Of a DNA stretch of 64,000 nt, positions 17,411 to 26,328 are shown piece after piece. Each line of letters starts with the position of its first letter. Positions within the stretch are counted from its first letter, which is position 1. The notes beneath the pieces were generated by a model. It ran no database searches. It was given only the letters and a program-made list of their open reading frames with translations, and was not told the DNA's origin. Source of the stretch: Blastopirellula marina. GTDB lineage: Bacteria; Planctomycetota; Planctomycetia; Pirellulales; Pirellulaceae. The stretch covers positions 62,001-126,000 of the forward strand of contig NZ_PUHY01000015.1 of NCBI RefSeq assembly GCF_002967765.1, read 5' to 3'. A program made the position numbers and the translations under genes.

Positions 17411-18337
17411 TTAGCGAATTGGATCGTCAGGCAACTCCATCGCGACGCCGTCGATTCCGCCTGTGGAAACAAACGCTTCCAGGGCTTCCATATTCGCCCT
17501 AACATCATGAACCCGAATGATTTGCACACCAAGACGAGCCAGAGTTAGGCTTGCCCCCACCGTGGCTAACGTGCGGTCCATGTCTTTATCGCCGAGTGTC
17601 TTAGCTAAGAAGCCTTTTCGGGAATGCCCAACTAAGATCGGACAGCCTAGCGTGTGGAATTCGTCACACTTAGCCATCAGATCGAAATTGTGCTGGTGAC
17701 TTTTGCCGAAACCGATTCCTGGGTCGAGGCATATCTTCGTACGATCGATTCCGGCATAACGGAGTTGGCGGTAGCGTGCTTGAAGGTAGTCGAAGATATC
17801 GAGCACGACGTCGTCATATTGCGGATCGTCCTGCATTGTTTGCGGAGTGCCTTGCATGTGCATCGCACATACGCCCGCTCCTGATTCCACAGCGAGCGGG
17901 ACCATTTCCGGGTCGGCTTCCAAACCGCTAATGTCATTGATGATTTCCACCCCGGCAGCGATCGCTTCCTTCGCAACGGCGGCCTTGGTGGTATCAATGG
18001 AAAGGGGGACATGAACCGCGTTTTGAATTGCCTCGACAATCGGCAAGACGCGACGCAGCTCTTCGTCTGTAGAAACCGACTGCGAGTAAGGACGTGTGCT
18101 TTCACCGCCAATGTCGATGATCGAAGCTCCATCGGCTTCCATCTGCAATGCTTGATCAATCGCCGCGTTTTGATCCATCCACTTTCCCCCATCTGAGAAG
18201 CTGTCGGGGGTTATGTTCAGAATGCCCATCAGTTTCGGAAGTCGATCAAACCGAAGCTTTCTGGTTCGTAGATTCCAACCGATGGCACGATACGGGTAGC
18301 GTTCGGCCAAGGTGGTGCTATGCGGGATCGATTTCAT
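17411..18337 (-). CDS. folP: Dihydropteroate synthase
   Basis: FolP condenses dihydropterin pyrophosphate with p-aminobenzoate in folate synthesis. The 308-residue product has all the expected blocks: LMGILNITPDSFSDGGKW, ADGASIIDIGGESTRP, PLSIDTTKAAVAKEA, INDISGLEADPEMV, AMHMQGTPQTMQ, CLDPGIGFGKS and VGHSRKGFL. An N-terminal extension of about 35 residues precedes the TIM barrel. It lies 42 bases after the LptE-like gene in a long same-strand block. Confidence 0.96.
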   Translation of the reverse strand: MKSIPHSTTLAERYPYRAIGWNLRTRKLRFDRLPKLMGILNITPDSFSDGGKWMDQNAAIDQALQMEADGASIIDIGGESTRPYSQSVSTDEELRRVLPIVEAIQNAVHVPLSIDTTKAAVAKEAIAAGVEIINDISGLEADPEMVPLAVESGAGVCAMHMQGTPQTMQDDPQYDDVVLDIFDYLQARYRQLRYAGIDRTKICLDPGIGFGKSHQHNFDLMAKCDEFHTLGCPILVGHSRKGFLAKTLGDKDMDRTLATVGASLTLARLGVQIIRVHDVRANMEALEAFVSTGGIDGVAMELPDDPIR

Positions 18338-18379
18338 GGATGTAGTCTACCAAGGTAAGGGATTTTGCTGATCCCAGAT

Positions 18380-18931
18380 TCACCAAGGAGCCTGCATATT
18401 CTGGACAACTTGCTTGGCGAAGGCATCGATTGCCTCTTGCTGGGCGGTGACCATAGATTGACCAGCTTCTGGGTACAGCACTCCCTGGGCGGTTAGGGTA
18501 TCGGTACGCAGCACGGAAGCCAAGCTCAAGGTTGCCGGTTGGCGAATTAGCTGGCCACGCTGATCGATCCATTCGTATTGGATCTGAAGATCTTCTCGCA
18601 AAATTCTCGGGTCGTCGAGTGGGTTCGTTCCTTGAACGAATTTATCATCCCGAACAATAGTACCTCGCAAAACACTATCGGCCATCTGAGCATCGGCAAT
18701 TCGATAGGGCGTGGTGTCTTGAATCTCCCTAATAATGCTTTCTGTCAATCGCTCTCCCAGATCGCGTCGGAAACTTTCCGACTTAAAAATGGGGACGTGG
18801 ACAGTATGAATGTCCGGACGATAAAGATTGCGATTGCCAAACTGATAATGCACGCACCCGGTCATGCTTGCCGCAACACAGCTGGCAGCAGCGAACAAGA
18901 AGAAGCGACGATTGACTTGCTGGTCAGACAT
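18380..18931 (-). CDS. LptE-like outer-membrane lipoprotein
   Basis: The 183-residue product has a signal peptide with a lipobox-like ASMTGC (Cys 26). The mature part matches the LptE/RlpB pattern: NRNLYRPDIHTVHVPIF, SFRRDLGERLTESIIREI, and YRIADAQMADSVLRGTI. LptE plugs the LptD barrel in lipopolysaccharide assembly at the outer membrane. The assignment rests on motif pattern and context, since a BamD-like gene lies 24 bases upstream. LptD itself is not in the window. Confidence 0.75.
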   Translation of the reverse strand: MSDQQVNRRFFLFAAASCVAASMTGCVHYQFGNRNLYRPDIHTVHVPIFKSESFRRDLGERLTESIIREIQDTTPYRIADAQMADSVLRGTIVRDDKFVQGTNPLDDPRILREDLQIQYEWIDQRGQLIRQPATLSLASVLRTDTLTAQGVLYPEAGQSMVTAQQEAIDAFAKQVVQNMQAPW

Positions 18932-18955
18932 TAGGCATTGGCAGTAGGAGTAATA

Positions 18956-20230
18956 TTAACGACGATCGGTTTCGCGATCTGGCTGCGTTGCGATGTTTTC
19001 GATCGGCGTGGCTGAAGCCTGAGGCAAATCCTTGCGGCGGTCGAGCCAGCTGTAAAGAAATTCTCCAGGCGGAGTTGGCGAATCAGGTCGCCCCTCGAGT
19101 TCGGCCAGGCGATCCTTAGCAGTCGTGGCCATGTTAGATGAAGGGAACTGCTGAACAATTTTCTTGTAATAGTGTCGGGCACCAGCGTAATCGCTCCGCT
19201 GGTCATAGAACGAAGCCATGTACCAGAGACGCTGAGCTTTGGCTGCCCGAATGTCGTAATCGAGCTTCTCGACCACTTCAATATTTTCTTGGGTCTTATC
19301 CGGGAACTGTCGCTTCATACGTGTTAGTAGTTTCTCGGCGTCTTCCAGTGGTTTACCGTCGTAAGCTGGCCCTTGATAGACTTTCATCTTGGTGACCACG
19401 CCCAGGTAGTGGGCGTTGAACTGATGTTCGCTGGTGGGGAAGTTTTGACGAAGGTCGGTATAGAAACGATCGGCTGTTTCAAAATTTGCTTCGCGGAAAT
19501 GAGCGTTTGCTGCAGCGAGCGTGGCGTCGTCGGCCAGATCACCGGTTGGATCGTCCAAGCGAATTAGGTCAAACAGTTTGATCGCGTTGCCAAAACTATC
19601 GAACGTTGGCATCTGTTCGTCGGTAAAGTTTGGCTGCATTGCCCAGGGACGATCTTTGGTATAGCGATCCAACCAATACCGAGCTAACTTGAAGCGACGC
19701 ACGTCGATCACGTCGAGGTGCTTGGTATTGGGATGCTTCTTGATCAGATTGTCGTATTGTCGGGTTGCATCGGCATAGTGATCGATGAAGAAGAAACACT
19801 CCCCGGCGTACATAAGCGAGTCTTCTTCGATCGCAGTGCCCGGCTGATAAAGAGCAGCGCGTTGGAAATAACCGGCTGCTTCCAGCATTTTCTTTTCTCG
19901 AGCAGCTCCTTCGACTTCCAAGCCTTCTTCGTAAAGGGCTTCCCCCTTGGCGAACAACTGCTTGGCAAGCGACTTGTTTTGGCCGTTATGACCGGTGACT
20001 TCCAAGGCTCGCTGTCCTACCCCAGTCGGATCCCACCACGAGCGATCTGAGGATGGTGGTGCTTCGTCAGGAGATTGTCCCCGTTGGACTTCCTCTTCGT
20101 AGCTGACTTGCGAGACGGGACTGAATGAGGTTGGAGGTGGCGTTGGATCTTGTTGGCCGAAGCTCATGCAGCCCACAGCTGGTAAAGCCGAGAGAATGCA
20201 GATGGTGAGAATCGAAGTTGTTTTCATCAT
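18956..20230 (-). CDS. BamD-like TPR outer-membrane lipoprotein
   Basis: The 424-residue product has a lipoprotein signal with the lipobox ALPAVGC (Cys 21). A disordered stretch follows, then TPR-like helical repeats, including YFQRAALYQPGT, ADATRQYDNLIKKHPNT, ADRFYTDLRQNFPTSEHQFN and ARHYYKKIVQQFPSSNMA. The pattern of F-P-x-S repeat turns is typical of BamD/YfiO, which supports assembly of outer-membrane beta-barrels. It is longer than E. coli BamD (about 245 residues). GGAAG precedes the double ATG. It is followed directly by the LptE-like gene. Confidence 0.8.
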   Translation of the reverse strand: MMKTTSILTICILSALPAVGCMSFGQQDPTPPPTSFSPVSQVSYEEEVQRGQSPDEAPPSSDRSWWDPTGVGQRALEVTGHNGQNKSLAKQLFAKGEALYEEGLEVEGAAREKKMLEAAGYFQRAALYQPGTAIEEDSLMYAGECFFFIDHYADATRQYDNLIKKHPNTKHLDVIDVRRFKLARYWLDRYTKDRPWAMQPNFTDEQMPTFDSFGNAIKLFDLIRLDDPTGDLADDATLAAANAHFREANFETADRFYTDLRQNFPTSEHQFNAHYLGVVTKMKVYQGPAYDGKPLEDAEKLLTRMKRQFPDKTQENIEVVEKLDYDIRAAKAQRLWYMASFYDQRSDYAGARHYYKKIVQQFPSSNMATTAKDRLAELEGRPDSPTPPGEFLYSWLDRRKDLPQASATPIENIATQPDRETDRR

Positions 20231-20268
20231 CGCGGACTTCCTTGCCCTATGCGTTTTCCAACCTGAGT

Positions 20269-21021
20269 TCAGATCGAGAGAATCCGCAGGAATTCTCGTA
20301 ATCTGGGCGTCTTACCCAGGGTATGGCTCAAATATCGATTGACGAGTGCCCGGACTTCCATGGCCAGGCGAGGTGGAATTTCAGTTGTCTTCCAACGCTC
20401 GTCTTCTGCGGCATAAATCGAAAGCAACTTCAACGAGTCGACCGCCACATCGATGACTTGACGATGACCGCTACGTGCGCGCTTCGAAAGTACGCCACCG
20501 GCGAGTAGTCCGAATGGAGTACGCCCGCTATCGGCGATTGGTTCACCTGTTTCGACACATTGGGTCAACTCAGGTAATTGGCCGAGGTAGCGAAGCAGCA
20601 TCATTTCGAACCGCAACACCAAAGGAGCAACCTCGTGCAGATCATTCAGCTGGGAAAGTACCCGGTTGGCTAAACGAAACAACTCCGGGAAGGGGTCCGA
20701 GCGATCGGTCATCTCGGCTAACAACTCAGCCACATAGTAGCCAGCGTATAGATGATCGACGCTTTTTTGCCCACCACGAAATCGCCGTTCGACCTTTGCT
20801 TCGGTCAGCAAGTCGAGGCTGTCGCTTTTTTTGTGGAGGAAGACTATTCGACTTACGGTCAAAACGTCAAGAGCAGACTCGAATGGGCTTTTCGGACGCT
20901 TGCATCCTTTGGCCAAGGCAGTGATTTTGCCAAAATCCTCGGTAAACAGCGTGACGACCGACGAGGTCTCGCTGAAGTCGACGGTGCGAATCACGATTGC
21001 TAGCGTCTTTTCCGCCGACAT
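20269..21021 (-). CDS. recO: DNA repair protein RecO
   Basis: RecO anneals ssDNA and loads RecA with RecF/RecR at gaps. The 250-residue product begins with the OB-fold segment AIVIRTVDFSETSSVVTLFTEDFGKITALAKGC (residues about 8-40, quoted in parts: VDFSETSSVVTLFT, GKITALAKGC). The helical region contains LRFEMMLLRYLGQLPEL. The family's C-terminal four-Cys zinc site is degenerate: only one Cys (TQCVETGEP) remains where CxxC...CxxC would be. The position after phoH-pgpH-ybeY-corC fits the usual gene order. Confidence 0.92.
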   Translation of the reverse strand: MSAEKTLAIVIRTVDFSETSSVVTLFTEDFGKITALAKGCKRPKSPFESALDVLTVSRIVFLHKKSDSLDLLTEAKVERRFRGGQKSVDHLYAGYYVAELLAEMTDRSDPFPELFRLANRVLSQLNDLHEVAPLVLRFEMMLLRYLGQLPELTQCVETGEPIADSGRTPFGLLAGGVLSKRARSGHRQVIDVAVDSLKLLSIYAAEDERWKTTEIPPRLAMEVRALVNRYLSHTLGKTPRLREFLRILSI

Positions 21022-21109
21022 GAAATAAAGCTTTTAAGATGAAAGATTCCGCCGATATCACTGCATGCATCTTCGGCGATGATACCGCGAGCGGAAGATC
21101 GTTCAAAGA

Positions 21110-22405
21110 TCAGGCCGTTTGGGCCTTGTTCTGTTTCGTGCGAGTGAGACGCAATTGATGAATGCGACGACGATCGGCAGCGACCACCTGAATCGTCACT
21201 TCGCCGACTTGCAGAGACTCGCCAGGTTTCGGAATTCGTCGCATCATATGGATGACCAGCCCGCCAATGGTGTCGTAGTCATCTTCGTCGGGAAGTTCCA
21301 TGCTGAGAACTTCATTGATGTCTTCGACATGCGCCTTTCCAGTGACATCTGCTTCCTCATCGGAGATTTGGATGATGCCGTTATCCGTCTCGTCGAGATC
21401 ATGTTCGTCAACGATTTCGCCCACGATTTCTTCGAGAACGTCTTCGATCGTGACCAGGCCGGTTACCGCATGGTATTCATCGACAACCAGAGCCAAGTGG
21501 GTTCGCTTGCGGAGAAAGTACTTCAGCAGTTCGCTCACGGTCATGCTTTGAGGAACGTGGATTACCGGACGAGCGAGTTCGATCAGTGTCTTGCGGGTCG
21601 ACTCTGGACGGGCCAGTTCTGGAAGAAGGTCTTTCACATACAACAGACCAGCGAAGTTGTCGCGTGTTCCATCCCAAATTGGAATACGCGTGCGACCAGT
21701 CTTCGAGATGAATTCGACCGTCTCCCACCAGGAAGTGGTCGCGGCTAACGAATCAATATCGGAACGGGGCGTCATGATGCTGACCGTTTCGGTATCGTCG
21801 AGGTCCATTACCCCTTCGATCATTTCCCGCGCGTCTTCTTCAATGTGACCTTCACGAATGGCTTCGGTCACGATCGTACGGATTTCTTCTTCGAATTCTT
21901 CTTCTTCGTCGGTCGGTTCATCCTCGATACCGGCGGCTCGTTTCATCACGCCCCCGATCAAATGTACACCGAAGGTCACTGGGTAAAAGATCGTGGCGAC
22001 CGACGACCAAAGGGGCCAAGTGTAGTAGATGTAAGCAGGACCAAAATGCTCGGCAACCGCCCAGGGAAGCCAGACCATGGTGACCATCAAGACGAAAGTC
22101 ACGCCCACGACGTCACCGATGAAGGTCGTCGTGTCGAGAATCGTTTCGGCCCGTGAGCCAAGTAGCCAAGCCTGACTGGAAATCAAGAAAATCGCGAGGC
22201 TTAAAACTTGCAACGCTTGAGCGGCCAGCGCCGCCATTTCATGGCGTTCGTGAATCGTGCCAAAAAGCTGCGGGCGGTCTTTCTTCTCACAGTACTCTTC
22301 CAAATCATGCCATAGCATGTCAGGCAGAATTGTGGCGGCAATTGAAGTGAGGATGAGGACCAGCAAACCAGACGTGGCCAACCAGATGAATAGCGTCGGT
22401 CCCAT
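21110..22405 (-). CDS. CorC/HlyC-type CBS-pair membrane protein
   Basis: The 431-residue product has N-terminal membrane helices corresponding to the DUF21 region (about 5-150), an acidic stretch (EPTDEEEEFEEEI), a pair of CBS domains (about 205-330; IMTPRSDIDSLAA, TRIPIWDGTRDNFAGLLYVKD) and a C-terminal CorC_HlyC transporter-associated domain. Family members act in magnesium/cobalt homeostasis. AAGGAGC lies upstream of the ATG at 22405, and ybeY ends 3 bases before it. Confidence 0.88.
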   Translation of the reverse strand: MGPTLFIWLATSGLLVLILTSIAATILPDMLWHDLEEYCEKKDRPQLFGTIHERHEMAALAAQALQVLSLAIFLISSQAWLLGSRAETILDTTTFIGDVVGVTFVLMVTMVWLPWAVAEHFGPAYIYYTWPLWSSVATIFYPVTFGVHLIGGVMKRAAGIEDEPTDEEEEFEEEIRTIVTEAIREGHIEEDAREMIEGVMDLDDTETVSIMTPRSDIDSLAATTSWWETVEFISKTGRTRIPIWDGTRDNFAGLLYVKDLLPELARPESTRKTLIELARPVIHVPQSMTVSELLKYFLRKRTHLALVVDEYHAVTGLVTIEDVLEEIVGEIVDEHDLDETDNGIIQISDEEADVTGKAHVEDINEVLSMELPDEDDYDTIGGLVIHMMRRIPKPGESLQVGEVTIQVVAADRRRIHQLRLTRTKQNKAQTA

Positions 22406-22408
22406 CGG

Positions 22409-22891
22409 TTATGAAGCTCCTTGGTTGGGCGTACCTGACGCAGTGGCTTGGCCGTCGTACTCGATGCCCAACTGCTGAAGGTAATGTTGTTCGAGACGTC
22501 GCATTTCTAGGCGATCGCTATCTTCGTGATCGTCGTAACCTGCCAAGTGAAGGCAGCCATGCACGACGTACAACGTCATTTCTTCGTCGACGGTCCAGGC
22601 ATGCTGCCGGGCTTCCTCGGCTGCGTATTGCGCACTGATCATGATCTCACCGGAAAGGAAGTCACCTTCATGGTCCATGGGAAAGGTGATCACATCGGTC
22701 GGGTAGTCGTGCTGCAAGAAACGTATGTTGAAGTCATGGATTTCCGTATTGTCGACCACAGCGATCCCTACTTCGCCGCGTGCGAAGCCTTCGCCAGAGA
22801 ACACCGCCTGGACGGCTTGTTGGAAGAGTTCGCCAGGGATTTTGAATTCCGTTTGGCGGTTGGTGATTACGATTTCGTACGGGGGGGACAT
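22409..22891 (-). CDS. ybeY: Endoribonuclease YbeY
   Basis: YbeY is a metal-dependent RNase for rRNA maturation and quality control. The 160-residue product has the family signature as VVHGCLHLAGYDDH. In the canonical motif HGxLHLxGYDH the third metal ligand is His at position 10; here it is Asp, with His at position 11. The segment YPTDVITFPMDHEGDFLSGEIMIS (quoted as YPTDVITFP and GEIMIS) is also typical. ATG 22891 starts 11 bases after the upstream stop; an ATG at 22939 overlapping the upstream gene is the alternative. Confidence 0.92.
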   Translation of the reverse strand: MSPPYEIVITNRQTEFKIPGELFQQAVQAVFSGEGFARGEVGIAVVDNTEIHDFNIRFLQHDYPTDVITFPMDHEGDFLSGEIMISAQYAAEEARQHAWTVDEEMTLYVVHGCLHLAGYDDHEDSDRLEMRRLEQHYLQQLGIEYDGQATASGTPNQGAS

Positions 22892-22901
22892 CCGTCTCGC
22901 T

Positions 22902-25187
22902 TTAGGCTGGCTGCGAACTTGGGTATTTGACACGACCATGATACACGGCCGTCAGGCTTTTCGTCACGCTGGTTTGAATTTGACGGAGCTCTTGCAGCGT
23001 GAGCCCACATTCGTCGAATTGGCCGTCGAGAAGCCGTTTCATTGACAACTCCTCCACTAATGCCTCAATACGGGCGGAGGTTGGCTCAACCAGGGTACGG
23101 CAGGCACTTTCGACCGCATCGCAAATCATCAACACGGCCGCTTCCTTGGTTTGTGGTTTTGGCCCAGGATAGCGATAGATCGCTTCGTCGACCTCGCGTT
23201 CGTCTGGATTCGCTTCGACCTTAGCACTGGCCACACGGTAGAAGTATTCCACCAGCGTCGTCCCGTGATGCTGCTCGATGAAATCAATGATCGCCCGCGG
23301 CAATCGGTTTTGACGTGCCAAATCGGCGCCATCTTTCACGTGGGCAATGATCACCAGCGTGCTGATTGCCGGATTTAAACCGTCGTGCCGGTTGTCGGAA
23401 GCGTTCTGATTCTCCACGAAGTACTCTGGCTTGAGCATCTTGCCGATGTCGTGGAAATAAGCCCCCACGCGGACGAGCAATCCATTGGCGCGAATCGAAT
23501 CCGCAGCCGACTCTGCGATTGAGGCAACGGTGATCGAATGGTTATAGGTACCAGGGGCGCGCTGAGCGAGTTTCTGTAGCAGCGGATGGGCGGCATCGCC
23601 GAGCTCGAGCAAGCTGATATCGGTTAGAATTCCATACGCTTTCTCGACGAATGGCAATAGAACAGTCATCAGGATTCCAGCGGCCACGGCGTAAGCACCT
23701 TGCCAGGCGGCTGACTCAAGCAGTGTGAGCGTCGCTGGTTGGCCGGCGACGATACTTACCCCGTAATTTGTTGCGAACGCCACCACACCAGCCCAAAGGC
23801 CAACGAATAGCAACTTATTTCGGCTGCGGATTCTAGTCATCGAAAGGGTCGCGGCACTGCAGGTGGCGGCAACCGTGACAAAGCTAACCAGGCTGGAACC
23901 GCTCGTGAGCACGATTGCCAAGCTCACGCAGGCCGTCACCAAGAGGGCGAACTCTTGTTGGTAGACAATCGAGACTGTCATCGCCAAGATCATGACGACC
24001 ATCACTTCCGCTTGCCAGCGATCGTCAAACCAGTATCCAAAGGCGATCGTCATGCAGGTCGGAACCAGAAAGAGTAAATACTCGTTGAGGTCCCTCAAGA
24101 TTCGCGGACATTTGACGACCAGGTAAATCGCACATAACGCTCCCAGGGCGTAATACATTCCGAGGATCGCTAGCGAGTAAATCGTTTTGGAAAAGAAGCT
24201 CCGCTGATCGCAGTAGGCCTGATGTTCGCGACGGAGTAAGGCCAGTTCCTGCCCGTTTAACGGTGCCCCAGCCGGAACCACGGCATCTTTGGTGGAGTAG
24301 ATGTGTTGCACCTTCTCAACAGCCGCAACTGCTTTTTCACGTTCGACTGTCGTCGCAGCGCGATCGAAAGTAAGCGTTCCAGGCAGGTTCTTCTCGACCC
24401 AGAAGTCGACAGCTTCGACTAGGAAGGTGATGTCTTCGCCTTTGGCAAGCTTTTCCAGTTCGTTCTTCAGTGGGCGGCGAAGTTTCTCAAGGACTTGAGC
24501 TCGAAGAACATCGTTCAGCGAGATGATCTGCTGATTCGTATTGGGACCGACCGTGATCACGATGATACTGGCAGCTTGTCCTTCTTTTTGTTCGACTTGA
24601 TCTGGGGACATAATCCCTCGCGATGCGAACGGGCGTAATGCTTCTTCAACGCTTTGTTGAAATGCGTTGAGCATGCCTTCGCGCTGAAAGAGTTCTTTCA
24701 AGCGAGTGAACTGTTGTTGGCGTTCCATCGGATCGGCCGGAGCCACGTTCTCATCCGCAATGGGAAAGAACTCGTTCCACAGACGTTCTACCTCAGCGTC
24801 AAACTGTTTCGCTTGGGTCAGCTGGTTGATGATCGTTTGCAACCGCGTTCGCATTTGTTCTAAGCGAGTCGGATCGTTCACGTAAACCGACATCGCTGCG
24901 TTTTCGGCGTCACGTTGGGCCTTAGCAGTGGCGAGATCGTCGTCGACTGAAAATTGAACACGTGGATGGATCTCGGCCGGCGGAACGTAGCCTTGCCGAT
25001 ATTGCATCGGCGGATTCCACGCGCCAGTGACGAGCCACAAAGCGACTGCCGCAAAGAGGGCGCAAGCCAGATAAAGAAGTTTATCGGGATGCGATAACTC
25101 AGATACGAATCGTCGGAAGGTTCCGGGAGGAAGTTCTAACGATTGAACTCGCTTACCGCGTTTTCTTGGTTTACCGGGAGGGGCCAT
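22902..25187 (-). CDS. 7TM-HD phosphohydrolase, PgpH family
   Basis: The 761-residue product has an N-terminal membrane helix (about 36-55), an extracytoplasmic region of about 270 residues (7TMR-HDED type), seven membrane helices (about 335-540) and a cytoplasmic HD domain (about 555-700). HD residues are seen in YNHSITVASIAESAA, YFHDIGKMLKPEYF and IIDFIEQHHGTTLVEYFY. Characterised homologues (PgpH) hydrolyse cyclic di-AMP. It sits between phoH and ybeY, the usual neighbourhood, with a 3-base gap from phoH. Confidence 0.92.
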   Translation of the reverse strand: MAPPGKPRKRGKRVQSLELPPGTFRRFVSELSHPDKLLYLACALFAAVALWLVTGAWNPPMQYRQGYVPPAEIHPRVQFSVDDDLATAKAQRDAENAAMSVYVNDPTRLEQMRTRLQTIINQLTQAKQFDAEVERLWNEFFPIADENVAPADPMERQQQFTRLKELFQREGMLNAFQQSVEEALRPFASRGIMSPDQVEQKEGQAASIIVITVGPNTNQQIISLNDVLRAQVLEKLRRPLKNELEKLAKGEDITFLVEAVDFWVEKNLPGTLTFDRAATTVEREKAVAAVEKVQHIYSTKDAVVPAGAPLNGQELALLRREHQAYCDQRSFFSKTIYSLAILGMYYALGALCAIYLVVKCPRILRDLNEYLLFLVPTCMTIAFGYWFDDRWQAEVMVVMILAMTVSIVYQQEFALLVTACVSLAIVLTSGSSLVSFVTVAATCSAATLSMTRIRSRNKLLFVGLWAGVVAFATNYGVSIVAGQPATLTLLESAAWQGAYAVAAGILMTVLLPFVEKAYGILTDISLLELGDAAHPLLQKLAQRAPGTYNHSITVASIAESAADSIRANGLLVRVGAYFHDIGKMLKPEYFVENQNASDNRHDGLNPAISTLVIIAHVKDGADLARQNRLPRAIIDFIEQHHGTTLVEYFYRVASAKVEANPDEREVDEAIYRYPGPKPQTKEAAVLMICDAVESACRTLVEPTSARIEALVEELSMKRLLDGQFDECGLTLQELRQIQTSVTKSLTAVYHGRVKYPSSQPA

Positions 25188-25190
25188 GGC

Positions 25191-26156
25191 TTACAGGGGG
25201 GCTTCCGAACTGGACTCGTTGTCTGAGCCTGATTCGTAGGCGTCCACAATCTTTTGGACCAGCGGGTGACGCTGGATATCCGCGTTGGTTAACTCGACTC
25301 GGCAAATACCATCAATGTTTCGTAGGCGGTATAACGCATCGGCCAAACCGCTTTTCACTCGGGGCGGAAGATCGTTCTGGGTGATGTCACCACTAATGAC
25401 CATCCGCGAATCCTTGCCCATGCGTGTCAGGAACATCTTCATCTGGGCAGTGGTCGTGTTCTGAGCTTCGTCCAAAATGATGAAAGCATTCTTTAACGTA
25501 CGACCGCGCATGAAAGCCAACGGAACCACCTCAATCACATCGGTGGCCATATACTGCGTGATGAGATTCGGCTCCATCATTTCGGTCAACGAATCGAGCA
25601 TCGGTCGCAGGTAAGGATTGATCTTTTCATACAACGTTCCCGGCAAAAAGCCAAGCTGTTCGCCAGCTTCGACGGCGGGACGTACCAAAACGATCTTTCC
25701 GATTCGATTTTCCAATAGTGCTTCGACGGCCATCGCGACGGCTAGGTAGGTCTTACCCGTACCAGCCGGACCCAAGGCAAACACCATGTTGTGATCGCGA
25801 ATGGCCTCAACATATTTCTCTTGGCCGGGCGTTCGAGGTTTGACACTACTTCCCTTTTGGAAAGTCGCGATCGGGATCGTGCGTCGTGGGACCGGTTCGC
25901 CTGCGACCTCTGCCAACGCTTCGTCCAGGTCTTCCTTGTGAAGGGCGCCGTTGCGTTCGATGCGATGGCGCAAGTCTTCCACCACTCGGATCGCTTTCGC
26001 CACGGCACGTTCTTCGCCAGAGATGCTGACGCGCTCGTCGCGATGGGTAATCGTGACGTTCAACGAGTCACGGATACGACGCAAGTGCTGGTCACGGCTG
26101 CCGAATAGTTGCAGGACCGACGGATGGTCCAAAAATTTGATCGTCGCTTCGTACAT
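25191..26156 (-). CDS. phoH: PhoH-family P-loop ATPase
   Basis: The 321-residue product has an N-terminal KH-like segment (residues 1-80) and a PhoH ATPase domain. Walker A is GPAGTGKT, followed by IVLVRPAVEAGEQLGFLPG and the Walker B FIILDEAQN. The C-terminal VISGDITQNDLP is typical. PhoH proteins are linked to RNA metabolism and YbeY. It heads the phoH-pgpH-ybeY-corC set; the 172 bases before it (26157-26328) should hold its promoter. Confidence 0.94.
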   Translation of the reverse strand: MYEATIKFLDHPSVLQLFGSRDQHLRRIRDSLNVTITHRDERVSISGEERAVAKAIRVVEDLRHRIERNGALHKEDLDEALAEVAGEPVPRRTIPIATFQKGSSVKPRTPGQEKYVEAIRDHNMVFALGPAGTGKTYLAVAMAVEALLENRIGKIVLVRPAVEAGEQLGFLPGTLYEKINPYLRPMLDSLTEMMEPNLITQYMATDVIEVVPLAFMRGRTLKNAFIILDEAQNTTTAQMKMFLTRMGKDSRMVISGDITQNDLPPRVKSGLADALYRLRNIDGICRVELTNADIQRHPLVQKIVDAYESGSDNESSSEAPL

Positions 26157-26328
26157 TGATTGGGCAAAATCCCCGTAAGGAAGAATTCCTACGTCAAAAT
26201 ATAGACAATGTTTTGTGTGGGGGAATCATCAATGTGGTGCGAAGAGTTGTAACATTATGCCATGTATGCAGTTAGGTGTTTTGGGGAATCGGACGCGTGA
26301 TCGGTCGATTCCCTACAATCTTCCTACC

